Source: Thermoplasmata archaeon (GTDB lineage Archaea; Thermoplasmatota; Thermoplasmata; Thermoplasmatales; GCA-001856825). From it: a stretch of DNA of 64,000 bases. Each line of letters begins with the position of its first letter. Within the stretch, counting starts at the first letter, position 1. The translations under genes were made by a program, and so were the position numbers. The stretch is from contig JAJYUV010000001.1 in the NCBI GenBank assembly GCA_021792355.1, positions 124,001-188,000 on the forward strand. The letters are read 5' to 3'. The notes under the pieces were generated by a model, which saw only the letters and a program-made list of their open reading frames with translations, had not been told where the DNA came from and did no database searches. This document shows positions 53,157 to 62,158 of this stretch, piece after piece.

Positions 53157-53258
53157 TCCCGGCTGCCGGATTTGAACCAGCGACCTGTGGATGGCGGCGG
53201 TTGCGCCACAGCGCTATCCCTCTACAGTCCACCGCTCTACCAACTGAGCTAAGCCGGG
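53157..53258 (-). tRNA. tRNA-Tyr(GTA) with a 29-base intron
   Basis: Perfect acceptor stem CCCGGCT/AGCCGGG with discriminator A (CCA is not encoded), D-arm GCTC/GAGC, T-arm GCTGG/CCGGC. The anticodon loop CTGTAG-A is interrupted after position 37 by a 29-base intron (53193-53221), in the canonical archaeal place; the exons join to give anticodon GTA with stem GTGGA/TCCAC. Processing would need the archaeal splicing endonuclease. Confidence 0.92.
53193..53221 (-). other. tRNA-Tyr intron
   Basis: 29 bases between G37 (53222) and A38 (53192), the usual position of archaeal tRNA introns; exact cleavage may shift by a base because A bases repeat at the junction. Confidence 0.75.
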
Positions 53259-53461
53259 TAATGGGTTATCATTCAAGACAAAAATATTTTTCCTATGAAA
53301 TTACCATACTAAGGAAGAGAATTGTGAGTTCAGGGATTTTTAAAGTGGAACTGTTTCCTAGTTTGACTAAAAAAAGTTCCTATTATGCAAGTCCCGAAAA
53401 TTAACTAAGAGGAGGAAAATATTAATTAATACGAAATATATTTATTTGCAGGTGAACACCG

Positions 53462-53839
53462 ATGCCAATGACGTTCAGAAAAAAGACTGTTATTAAAACA
53501 GATAGACCACCAAAAGAGCCCAGAAAATACATAGACCTCAATGAATATCAGTTTGCAGATGAACCTGGAGCGGGCACATCTGTAAAGATAGGTGAATTGG
53601 TAAAATTTGAGGAGGTTCCGCAATTCTCGGAGATAGTCCTCAACGGAGATGTCTTGATTCTTGACACTGCTGCGATTCAATCTGACGAACTTCAAATGAG
53701 GAGAATAGTGAGTGAATTAAAGAGATCAGCAGGTGACAACGGAGGAGATGTTGTTGCACTTGGTAACAGATATTTGATTGTGACTCCAAGAGGAATGAAG
53801 ATAGACCGAAACAAGGTGAGGGCTCCTTCCTCCCTCTAA
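53462..53839 (+). CDS. sepF: Archaeal SepF (FtsZ anchor)
   Basis: 125 residues. The N-terminal part is charged; archaeal SepF usually uses its first residues as a membrane-attaching helix. The conserved SepF core follows: NGDVLILDTAAIQSDELQMRRIVSELK and GGDVVALGNRYLIVTP. SepF links FtsZ to the membrane; ftsZ is encoded at 22087. The promoter is leaderless-looking, and the gene stands alone. Confidence 0.92.
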   Translation: MPMTFRKKTVIKTDRPPKEPRKYIDLNEYQFADEPGAGTSVKIGELVKFEEVPQFSEIVLNGDVLILDTAAIQSDELQMRRIVSELKRSAGDNGGDVVALGNRYLIVTPRGMKIDRNKVRAPSSL

Positions 53840-53976
53840 TTTTATTTATTATAGACCACTAATACCCTCCATAGAAAAGACAAAAGTTATCATCGCGTGA
53901 GTCGTTGCATATTTCCCAATTTTCTACGACCAGTACACGAAGTAAACGTTAATAACGATTGGAAAATTCGGGGTAG

Positions 53977-56061
53977 ATGACATACCTACTGAGCTGGGAA
54001 CTATTCATACTGGCAACAGCACTAATCGGACTTGCTTATGCCGCTGTGCAGAGTTTCTTACTTCTAAGAATACCAGTTACGGAACAAAAGCCGGAAAAAA
54101 TTTCGAAGTCAATTCGTCAAGGAGCCAACGCATTCATGCGAAGGCAGTACACTAATGTCTTCATCTTTGCTGCAATACTTGCGGTAATAATATTTGTGGC
54201 GTTCTATTTTGAGTCTGGTCTCGGAGATGCGTGGAAGTTAACTACTGGGTTTCTCGTCGGAGCGATTGGATCAGCGATAGCTGGTCTCATAGGAATGAGC
54301 ATATCGGTAAGGGCAAATGTGAGGACTGCCATCGAAGCAAAGAAAGGACTTAATCCTGCCCTGAAACTTGCGTTCAGAGGTGGGACAGTCACTGGTCTAA
54401 TGGTTGCTTCACTTGCGCTCCTTGGATTAGTACTCTTTTACATGTGGTTTGGTAGTCCTATTCCAATGATCGGCTATATTTTTGGTGCTTCTCTCGTGAG
54501 CCTTTTTGCCAGAGTGGGTGGAGGGATATACACGAAGGGGGCAGATGTAGGGGCCGATCTTGTGGGGAAAGTCGAAGCAGGCATCCCGGAAGACGATCCA
54601 AGGAATCCTGCCGTTATAGCTGATAATGTAGGCGACAACGTGGGTGATTGTGCGGGAATGGGTGCGGACTTGTTTGAGACATATGTGGTTACTGCCCTTT
54701 CCGCAATGCTGGTGGGGTATTTCATCTACATCAACCATCTCAGTGCAAACGTATCGCAGAGTTTGGTAATCATGCCTCTGGCAATCGGTGGAACTGCAAT
54801 ACTTGCTACCATCGTTGGATCATTCTTCGTAAAAAAGGGAGCAAAACAAAGAATAATGACTGCGCTGTACAAGGGGCTGATAGTTACAGTCATTTTGTCC
54901 GCCATCGGATTCTATGTCATAGACTACTATCTGATGAATGGAAATCTTGCAATATATTTTGATGCGATAATCGGGATGGTCATCATGGGAGTGATTGTCT
55001 ATGTCACCGAATACTATACTTCTGAAAGGTTCTCGCCGGTCGCAAAAATAGCCAAATCTTCCGTAACCGGAACGGGGACTAACATAATTACAGGCCTTTC
55101 GTACGGACTGCAAGCTGCGTTCATTCCTGCTGTAGTCATTATAGGAGGGATTGTGATTTCTTACTTCATAACCTTTAGTTCTTTTGGAAGCGACTCTTCG
55201 ATGGGCCTATACGGTATAGCAATTGCTGCTGCAAGCATGCTTTCTGCAACGGGCATGATAATTTCAATAGATTCATACGGGCCGATAACAGATAATGCTG
55301 GTGGAATAGCAGAGATGGCTGGTTTTGACAAGAAGACAAGGGATGAAGTAACGGATCCTCTGGATGCAGTGGGAAACACGACCAAGGCCGTCACGAAGGG
55401 ATATGCTATAGGAAGTGCAGCCCTCGCAGCATTGACTCTCTTTGCTGCATATCAATTCTCTATAGACAAAATAGTCAAGTTCCAAAGCATCCAGCTCACC
55501 GATCCGATCGTGGTGTCAGGACTCATAATAGGCGGATCCCTGCCGTTCTTCTTTACCTCCTATCTAATGAATGCCGTTGGAAAAGCCGCGTCTGCGATTG
55601 TTGAAGAGGTCAGATCACAATTCAAACTGAGGCCAAAGATTCTTACAGGTGAAGACGAACCAGACTATGGAAAGGCGGTCGATATCGTGACGAAGGAGGC
55701 CCTTAAGCAACTGATGGTCCCTGCGTTGATAGCAGTTCTAACGCCCATAGCAGTGGGATTCATTCTGGGACCTCTTGCAGTAAGCGGATTATTAATGGGA
55801 GTGATCATAGCTGGATTTCCACTCGCTATAATGATGACAGTTGGGGGTGGAGCTTGGGATAACGCAAAGAAATACATTGAGCAAGGTAAGTATGGTGGAA
55901 AGGGATCAGAGGCCCACAAGGCGGCTGTCGTAGGAGATACTGTTGGAGACGCGACAAAAGATACCGCAGGTCCTGCCATAAATCCTCTAATAAAAGTGGT
56001 CAACACTATATCCATTCTGTTCGTTTCTATTATAATGTACCACTACCTTCTTCACATCTAG
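53977..56061 (+). CDS. hppA: Membrane-bound proton-pumping pyrophosphatase
   Basis: Hydrolyses PPi and pumps H+ out of the cell. 694 residues with about 16 helices. The catalytic blocks KGADVGADLVGKVE, DNVGDNVGDCAGMGADLFE and the C-terminal VGDTVGDATKDTAGPAINP are intact. The discriminating GNTTKAVTKGYAIGS has Lys (not Ala) after GNTT, which marks the K+-independent subtype. A TATA element (about 53945-53955) suits leaderless transcription. Confidence 0.95.
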   Translation: MTYLLSWELFILATALIGLAYAAVQSFLLLRIPVTEQKPEKISKSIRQGANAFMRRQYTNVFIFAAILAVIIFVAFYFESGLGDAWKLTTGFLVGAIGSAIAGLIGMSISVRANVRTAIEAKKGLNPALKLAFRGGTVTGLMVASLALLGLVLFYMWFGSPIPMIGYIFGASLVSLFARVGGGIYTKGADVGADLVGKVEAGIPEDDPRNPAVIADNVGDNVGDCAGMGADLFETYVVTALSAMLVGYFIYINHLSANVSQSLVIMPLAIGGTAILATIVGSFFVKKGAKQRIMTALYKGLIVTVILSAIGFYVIDYYLMNGNLAIYFDAIIGMVIMGVIVYVTEYYTSERFSPVAKIAKSSVTGTGTNIITGLSYGLQAAFIPAVVIIGGIVISYFITFSSFGSDSSMGLYGIAIAAASMLSATGMIISIDSYGPITDNAGGIAEMAGFDKKTRDEVTDPLDAVGNTTKAVTKGYAIGSAALAALTLFAAYQFSIDKIVKFQSIQLTDPIVVSGLIIGGSLPFFFTSYLMNAVGKAASAIVEEVRSQFKLRPKILTGEDEPDYGKAVDIVTKEALKQLMVPALIAVLTPIAVGFILGPLAVSGLLMGVIIAGFPLAIMMTVGGGAWDNAKKYIEQGKYGGKGSEAHKAAVVGDTVGDATKDTAGPAINPLIKVVNTISILFVSIIMYHYLLHI

Positions 56062-57128
56062 ATTTCTTTTATTTTTTTCACAATTTTTATCAATTTTGAA
56101 TTGTCTCTAACGTCATGGACCCTGATTATATCAGCTCCATTCATAAGCGCTATCGTATTCAAAATAAGAGATGATTCTCCCCTCTGGTCCACCGATTCAC
56201 CCATAATCTCTCCTATGAAGCTCTTTCTTGATAATCCGATCAAAAGTGGATGACCGAGCTTTAGGTCTCTGAGATTTCGAATTATTGAAAGGTTGTCTTC
56301 GACCCTTTTTCCAAATCCAATCCCGGGATCAAGAATTATATTGCTTTCTATTCCAAGCTCAGCTGACTGAGAAATTTTTTGATAGAAAAAATCGATGATT
56401 TCATTAATGACATTTTGGTATGACGGCGAGTGCTGCATCGTTTTAAAATCTCCTTTCTTGTGCATTAGGACTATTGGAACTTCGTACTTCTTTGCGAGCT
56501 TTCCCACTTCTGGATTATCCATACCGGTGACGTCATTGATTAAGTGTGCACCCATGTCCAGACATTCCCTCAGGACCTCAGGTGCATACGAATCTACTGA
56601 CACGATGAAATTCCTATTTAGAGAGATTTCAACAGCTTTCAATATTCTTTTCATTTCTTCCTGCGGCGAGATCCTCTCGCTACCAGGCCTTGTGCTCTGA
56701 CCCCCTATGTCGACTAGTTTCGCTCCCGCTTGCTCAATTTCATCGAGCCTTCCATCGACTTCACCCTCCTTTGTTCTACTCTCAGCGTAAAATGAATCTG
56801 GCGTCAGGTTCATGATGGCCATAACCTCAGGAAATCTCAAGCCGGACTGTTTCCCTTTAATTGTGAGTGAAGGTGCAGACCTCCAGAAGTTCTTTAAGAG
56901 TGGACCGTGAATTTTAGTGATAACATCGTTCAAGTCGCTCAGAAACATTGGATAGATGTTCATACTACCTGACTCTAATCCCCTGGAACAGAATTCTAGT
57001 GGTTCAGGGGATACCAAAAAAGCGTCAAAATCCGCCAATTCATTGTATTGGATGTTGAATTCTCTTGAAATTGAAAGGGGATTGAACCTGAAGTAGACGT
57101 TCCTATTCCATCGTCGTGAACTGGGCAT
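56058..57128 (-). CDS. folP: Dihydropteroate synthase
   Basis: Condenses pABA with the pterin pyrophosphate in folate-type cofactor synthesis. Family blocks are IMNLTPDSFY, KLVDIGGQSTRPGSE, VSVDSYAPEVLR, NDVTGMD, and DPGIGFGKRVEDN. At 356 residues it has about 100 extra N-terminal residues compared with the bacterial enzyme, as in other archaea. The first 26 bases overlap the DUF424 gene. folC (start of the window) acts later in the same pathway. Confidence 0.93.
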   Translation of the reverse strand: MPSSRRWNRNVYFRFNPLSISREFNIQYNELADFDAFLVSPEPLEFCSRGLESGSMNIYPMFLSDLNDVITKIHGPLLKNFWRSAPSLTIKGKQSGLRFPEVMAIMNLTPDSFYAESRTKEGEVDGRLDEIEQAGAKLVDIGGQSTRPGSERISPQEEMKRILKAVEISLNRNFIVSVDSYAPEVLRECLDMGAHLINDVTGMDNPEVGKLAKKYEVPIVLMHKKGDFKTMQHSPSYQNVINEIIDFFYQKISQSAELGIESNIILDPGIGFGKRVEDNLSIIRNLRDLKLGHPLLIGLSRKSFIGEIMGESVDQRGESSLILNTIALMNGADIIRVHDVRDNSKLIKIVKKIKEI

Positions 57129-57429
57129 GTGGAATACCTTGAATATAGATTATATTCTCCTTGGATATGAGACCAAGGTCCAAAGCCAGACCTACACTTC
57201 TTCTTCCAACCAAGTTTGCGATCGAGCACATAGATAGCAGATCTCTTAGTGCATTATCTTCCACGAGAACTTCCTTGTAAAAATTTTCAGAAACGTTTAG
57301 TTTGAATTTTTCGTCTCGTAGTACCTTACCTATCAACTCTTCGTCTGCAGCTGCAAGGAGTGTGTCAGTTGGCGTTCTAAACACGTGTGTCCAGATCAAT
57401 TTGTTCGTCCCTTCTTCACTTGTCGGCAA
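57103..57429 (-). CDS. DUF424 family protein
   Basis: 108 residues. NLVGRRSVGLALDLGLI and the C-terminal VPHAQF-like IQGIPHAQFTT are the DUF424 signature; function unknown. The start is TTG 57429 with a TATA-like element at the correct leaderless distance upstream. It leads an operon with folP. Confidence 0.75.
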   Translation of the reverse strand: MPTSEEGTNKLIWTHVFRTPTDTLLAAADEELIGKVLRDEKFKLNVSENFYKEVLVEDNALRDLLSMCSIANLVGRRSVGLALDLGLISKENIIYIQGIPHAQFTTME

Positions 57430-57505
57430 ACTGAAATGGAATCAACGTATATGTATTATTAGTTTACTCTTTATCATACATTACTTCTGACTTAATGATG
57501 GGGCA

Positions 57506-57603
57506 ACTCTCGAGCCGCGATCATAATATCACTTTCGCTCCGAAAGTATCAGAAAAGTGAAGTCGTATGTTACTAGAATAGAACTGTAAATATACTCGAG
57601 AGT
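57506..57603 (-). other. Structured region downstream of mcm
   Basis: An outer 9-base inverted repeat ACTCTCGAG (57506-57514) / CTCGAGAGT (57595-57603) encloses a hairpin ACTTTCG-CTC-CGAAAGT (57531-57547). It lies in the 249-base gap between the mcm and DUF424 genes, where no gene is evident. It may be a 3' UTR structure or small RNA. Confidence 0.35.
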
Positions 57604-57678
57604 CCAAACCAGCTCTCTGTTTTCCATCTGGTTAATTATTTTCGGAGGGTTAATGACGGTGTTTCTAAGTATTTGCAT

Positions 57679-59787
57679 CTACTTCTTTACAACGCGGTAA
57701 GCCATTCCGTTATTGTGTTCCGTAATGTCCCCGCTATCGTGTAATTTCTTGAGAGTAGTTTCCACGAGTTTTTCATCAATCCCTGCCTTCTTTGCCTCTT
57801 CCATGATATCATCAATCGAAGCAAGTTTGTTTGGATTGGATTCCTGAAGTCTCTTTATTACATCCGTAATTGAGAAAGCAGATTTCCGGTCTTTAGAACT
57901 GTATCCAGACAAAATGATGTCCACGTCCGGTATCCCGTTTACTACTGTTGTCTGGTTGAGGAAAGAATCCATCAGATTCTCGGCTCTTTCAACGTCCTGT
58001 ACATCAACTCTATCGGAAAGTCGGACTCTTGCAGAAGCCTCCGATAACCGAACCAGAGCTTCTAGTTGTCTGGGCGTGATTGCGACAGTGCCTTGCTTTG
58101 CGGTGGATGCCCTTTTATCAACATAGTATTTCTTGATCATCTCACTTGCCTTGGATGACATAATCGGAAAACTGGACTTCCTTGCATAGACAATGTACTT
58201 CTTTAAGAAGTCACGCTCGAATACAGGGTATATTTGCGCTTTTTCCCCACCACGTCCTCCAGCTATGCTCTCACCAGCCTTGTGTACCTTGAGAATATAA
58301 TCAGCCATTTTGCTATCAACATTCCCGGGCCTGTCAACAATGACGAAAATCAGGTCGAATCTTGACAGCAATGTCACAGGAAATTCGGTTTGGCTTGGAA
58401 ATGGCTCGCTCTCGTCATATCTCCCAAATTTCGGATTAGCAGCTGCCAGTACAGCGCATCTTGACATCAGCGTGGCATTGATGCCCGCTTTAGATATTGA
58501 AATAGTCTGTTGCTCCATTGCCTGGTGCATTGCGCCGCTATCTTCTTTATCCATCTTGTCTAGTTCATCAACTGCAGCTAATCCGCCGTCCGCAAGGACT
58601 AGTGTTCCGGCTTCGAGGGTCCACCTTCCCTCTGAGAGTTCATCCTTGACTGCGGCGGCTGTTAGTCCGGCTGCAGAGCTCCCTTTTCCTGAGGTGTATA
58701 CAGCTTTAGGAGATATGTTGGCCGCATATGTCAGTATCTGCGATTTCGCGACTCCCGGGTCTCCAAATAAAAGGACGTGGATATCACCCCTGATGTAGGT
58801 CCCGTCGTCAAACGCTTTTCTCTCCCCTCCGAAGAGTTGCAGTATCACTGCCTCTTTGACAATCTCGTTGCCGAAAACTGCTGGGGCAACGCTTCCGACC
58901 AACTTGGAGTATATTTCCGGGTCTTTGGCGGCCCTTTCAATTGCCTTTATGTCCTCATCATCAAGCATTACCTCCTCATACTCGGATGATTCCCTCTCTA
59001 CATACATTGCGTCGAGATAGATGTCAAATTGCCTCGAAGGATTCTGGGGATTTTGGGATTTCTGTTTTCCCTTCAATATCCCGTTGACTGTTATTCTATC
59101 ACCCGGATTGTTCTTCCCGCACAGCTCGTCTTCCAAATGAATTACAAGTCTCGCAGGCTGAGCAGCACCTCTCAGGAACTCTGGTTTCTCTTCTATGGTA
59201 ATTATCTGGGTGTCGTAGTAGATTGAACGTTCTGGAATGAATTTGAATCTAGCTTCTTCCTTTGGTTTGCCACACCTTTCGCAGTTAATTGGTTCGAGAA
59301 TCCTCGTACCCATCTGAGGGTAAAGAATAATTTCCTTGCAATAGCTGCATCGATATGCAGCACTGACTATCGTCGGCACTACCTCCGATACTCTCTTGAC
59401 CACCCCGTCTACCTGAAGGAATGTGTTTAGGTCTTCACTTCTGAGCTCTCTTATGTTCCTCTTTATGTCAGGAAGCTTTGAAGATATCGAGATTCGTACC
59501 CTGTTATCCTTCCGGGATTTGAAGTCATCCGAAAGAAGACCATCATGTACAGACTTGCCTTCTTCCCATCCATTCAAAACTTCCCTCAGGCGATTTAGGT
59601 ATTCGTCAGGGTACCGTAGGAAATTTAGGGCAAAGTCCATGTTTATCTTATCCATCTCTTCATAACTTATAGATAATGTCTTGTCCTTGGAATCTTTTGA
59701 ATTGATACGGGCAATGTCAGCAGTCTTGGATTCAAGAACTGTACTCCACAGAGCCCTCAGCTCGTCATCTCTGAAATATTCCCTCAT
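57679..59787 (-). CDS. mcm: MCM replicative helicase
   Basis: 702-residue hexameric DNA helicase. An N-terminal zinc ribbon (CSYCKE and CERCGK), Walker A GDPGVAKSQ, Walker B LADGGLAAVDELDKM, and the arginine-finger region SRFDLIFV are intact, with a C-terminal winged helix (about 620-700). A TATA-like GATAAAATAAT is about 26 bases upstream of ATG 59787. It lies some 5 kb from a tRNA-Gly and far from orc1, but in the same replication-rich window. Confidence 0.96.
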   Translation of the reverse strand: MREYFRDDELRALWSTVLESKTADIARINSKDSKDKTLSISYEEMDKINMDFALNFLRYPDEYLNRLREVLNGWEEGKSVHDGLLSDDFKSRKDNRVRISISSKLPDIKRNIRELRSEDLNTFLQVDGVVKRVSEVVPTIVSAAYRCSYCKEIILYPQMGTRILEPINCERCGKPKEEARFKFIPERSIYYDTQIITIEEKPEFLRGAAQPARLVIHLEDELCGKNNPGDRITVNGILKGKQKSQNPQNPSRQFDIYLDAMYVERESSEYEEVMLDDEDIKAIERAAKDPEIYSKLVGSVAPAVFGNEIVKEAVILQLFGGERKAFDDGTYIRGDIHVLLFGDPGVAKSQILTYAANISPKAVYTSGKGSSAAGLTAAAVKDELSEGRWTLEAGTLVLADGGLAAVDELDKMDKEDSGAMHQAMEQQTISISKAGINATLMSRCAVLAAANPKFGRYDESEPFPSQTEFPVTLLSRFDLIFVIVDRPGNVDSKMADYILKVHKAGESIAGGRGGEKAQIYPVFERDFLKKYIVYARKSSFPIMSSKASEMIKKYYVDKRASTAKQGTVAITPRQLEALVRLSEASARVRLSDRVDVQDVERAENLMDSFLNQTTVVNGIPDVDIILSGYSSKDRKSAFSITDVIKRLQESNPNKLASIDDIMEEAKKAGIDEKLVETTLKKLHDSGDITEHNNGMAYRVVKK

Positions 59788-59897
59788 CGACTATTGATGC
59801 GTCTTCATTATTTTATCCTTTTTAGGGAGTCTGGCGAGAGTTACGCTACAGGCTAGGCACTTATTAAAAATAAAAAATAATTCAATTTATGATATGT

Positions 59898-60437
59898 TTA
59901 GAACTGCTGGATTGGTCTGTTCTTAGGTTTTAGAACAGCCCCAATGATCACCACGATAATCCCAACTATTGCTAGCAGCACACCGATAATGAGCAAGAGT
60001 CCGAAGATAACGAGCTGACTTAAACCTCCAGATTTAAGAACAGCGTAGTCCATTGTGGACGGCGGGGTACTCCCAAAAGTCACTACTACGTAACTTCCAT
60101 TTAGACCAATGTAAACATAGGTGTTTGTTGATGATGCAGAATGCGTCGAAGGGGTTATTGCAAAACCAGCAACGTTGGCAGAATTTACTGAGTTTAGATC
60201 CTGTGAAGGGATCAGATAAGCTTGGACGCTAGAAACCACAATTAATTCATAATCAGGGCTGACATTCAGCGTATTTGAATAAAAGTCACCATTTGTCCCA
60301 GCTTTCATTATATTCCCAGCACCGCTTATGGAACGAACTGCTCCCCCTGTAACTTCATATGTCGAAAAACCTGCAACAATAACCCCGATAACAAGTAGTA
60401 TCAAGCCGATAATTAAGAGGTTTTTCCTCATACCCAC
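59898..60437 (-). CDS. Two-helix membrane protein, unknown
   Basis: 179 residues: an N-terminal signal-anchor helix (about 6-24), a Ser/Thr/Asn-rich exported domain of about 110 residues, a C-terminal helix (about 146-168) and a basic cytoplasmic tail. Reminiscent of archaeal secreted/membrane proteins; no family recognised. ATG 60431 (residue 3) is an alternative start. Confidence 0.65.
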   Translation of the reverse strand: MGMRKNLLIIGLILLVIGVIVAGFSTYEVTGGAVRSISGAGNIMKAGTNGDFYSNTLNVSPDYELIVVSSVQAYLIPSQDLNSVNSANVAGFAITPSTHSASSTNTYVYIGLNGSYVVVTFGSTPPSTMDYAVLKSGGLSQLVIFGLLLIIGVLLAIVGIIVVIIGAVLKPKNRPIQQF

Positions 60438-60597
60438 CGAGTCCTAGTATCTATATCTAATTTTCTCGAGTTGTATTCGTTCAATGATTGTCGCCTTAAA
60501 TCTAATTTGGGGGTAAAGAAAATTCTGGAGATGAGTAAGGTTTAAACTGTATCTTGCAAACTTTTAATAGAATGACAAGAATTCACGGTGTGCCCTT

Positions 60598-60670
60598 GCA
60601 GGTGTTGTGTAGCCTGGTAGCACAAAGGCCTTCCAAGCCTTTAGCCCGGGTCCAAATCCCGGCACCTGCA
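60598..60670 (+). tRNA. tRNA-Gly(TCC)
   Basis: 73 bases with acceptor GCAGGTG/CACCTGC and discriminator A (no encoded CCA), D-stem GTGT/GCAC, anticodon arm AAGGC-CTTCCAA-GCCTT (anticodon TCC), and T-arm CCGGG/CCCGG with loop TCCAAAT. No intron. Confidence 0.95.
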
Positions 60671-60884
60671 TCAAGATACGTTTTCACAAACTTTCCCTAA
60701 TGATCTCGAGGCGTTTTAAATTAACATCTGCAGATCTCGGAAGGAGATTAGTAAAATTCGTCAATTGAGCTACCTCTACCAGTAAGTAGATAATCTATTT
60801 AATTACCCTAAAGTCAGTTTAAAGAAAAGAGATTAGAAAAATAAGAGGTCAAATTAAAGGTGTAGTGAGCATCTAGGGCTACCC

Positions 60885-62150
60885 TCAACCTGTAAGCTTC
60901 GAAACAGTGGTAAACTTACCTTCCCATATATCATCGAACAATTCAGTTAAGTTTTCCTTTGTGACCCTTCTCGGGTTGTTGGCCGGGAGGTTATATATGT
61001 ATTGCCTCTCATTCAGGAGGTATTCAAACATTTCGAAGAGTCTGTCTTTGCCAAATTTAGACGCATTTTTCAGCGCCACCGGCATCTCCAGACTCTTCAT
61101 CAGTGCAACCACCGAACTTATGGCCTCTGAAGCGGCCTCTAGGTCCGATAGACCGTACGTGTCCACTCCGAAAGCCTCAGCTACTGGCCTCAGTCTTTGC
61201 GATACCATAGGAAGATTGTAATCCATTGCGTGGGGCAGCATTATCCCGCAGGCAAATCCGTGTGGAATTCCAAATTTCGGACCCAATGCTTCGGACATGC
61301 AGTGCCCTATTGTTGCTGGTCCGCCGACCCAAGGGAAGGCTATCACCCACCCTCCCATCATTGCAGCGTACGACATATTGACTCTTGCCTCAACGTCGTT
61401 TCCGTTGTTATATGCTCTGGTGAGGTATTTGGAAATCAAATGGACGCCTTGATGTATCATCCCATCTGACAAAGGATTTGGCGCATTGGTTAGAACTCCC
61501 TCAATCAGATGGCTAAGTGCATCCATACCCGTGTTCCTAGTCGCGAATGGAGGTAGGCTAAATGTCAGCGATGGGTCTATTAACGAAGCGTTTGAGGTAA
61601 CCTTGGAACTCGTAATCCAGGTTTTGTATCCTGCCTCCGTGACCACAAGTGTGTTTGATGTTTCGCTCCCAGTCCCTGCAGTAGTTGGTATCAGGATTTT
61701 GTTGGAGCCAGGATTTGCAACTTTATCGGAGAATGCGTCGGGGGGCAGCGCATAGTAGTCTTTTGGTTCACCAATGTTTGTTACCATTATCGACATCAGT
61801 TTTGTTAGGTCCATTACACTCCCACCACCTACTCCTATGTAGAGATCCGGTTTATCCCTTCTTGCCTTGCTAACCAATTCCTTTGTCATTTCCGTGGTTG
61901 GCTCACCTACAGGAATCAGGAGTCTTTCGAATTCCAGTCCAGCAGTCTTAAGAGAGGTCTCTATCTTTTCTAGTGCCCCGGTCTTGGCAACTATGTCATC
62001 GCTTACCAAGACTGTCTTCTTGGACCCAAACTCCTTTACCAGCTGTGGTAAGTTGTTCTGGGACGTTCCAATACCAAATACGACCCTAGGCGGATTGCCA
62101 AAATCCAACCCCGTGTCGCTTCTAATCGGGTTGAAGTTATCGGAATTCAT
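60885..62150 (-). CDS. Iron-containing alcohol dehydrogenase
   Basis: Type III metal-dependent ADH, 421 residues. Cofactor block GVGGGSVMDLTK; metal ligands in LIDPSL (Asp), GMDALSHLIEG (His), GHCMSEALGPKFGIPHG (two His). The GTAGTGSE loop is present. The gene is eight bases after the aldehyde dehydrogenase stop with a GGTGA RBS, so they form an operon; ADH would reduce the aldehyde or regenerate the alcohol. Substrate unknown. Confidence 0.9.
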   Translation of the reverse strand: MNSDNFNPIRSDTGLDFGNPPRVVFGIGTSQNNLPQLVKEFGSKKTVLVSDDIVAKTGALEKIETSLKTAGLEFERLLIPVGEPTTEMTKELVSKARRDKPDLYIGVGGGSVMDLTKLMSIMVTNIGEPKDYYALPPDAFSDKVANPGSNKILIPTTAGTGSETSNTLVVTEAGYKTWITSSKVTSNASLIDPSLTFSLPPFATRNTGMDALSHLIEGVLTNAPNPLSDGMIHQGVHLISKYLTRAYNNGNDVEARVNMSYAAMMGGWVIAFPWVGGPATIGHCMSEALGPKFGIPHGFACGIMLPHAMDYNLPMVSQRLRPVAEAFGVDTYGLSDLEAASEAISSVVALMKSLEMPVALKNASKFGKDRLFEMFEYLLNERQYIYNLPANNPRRVTKENLTELFDDIWEGKFTTVSKLTG

Positions 62151-62158
62151 CGTTTCAC

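Noticed and set aside
57437..57678. Possible gene between DUF424 and mcm
   Set aside because: Short frames only; the inverted repeats there are reported as structure instead.
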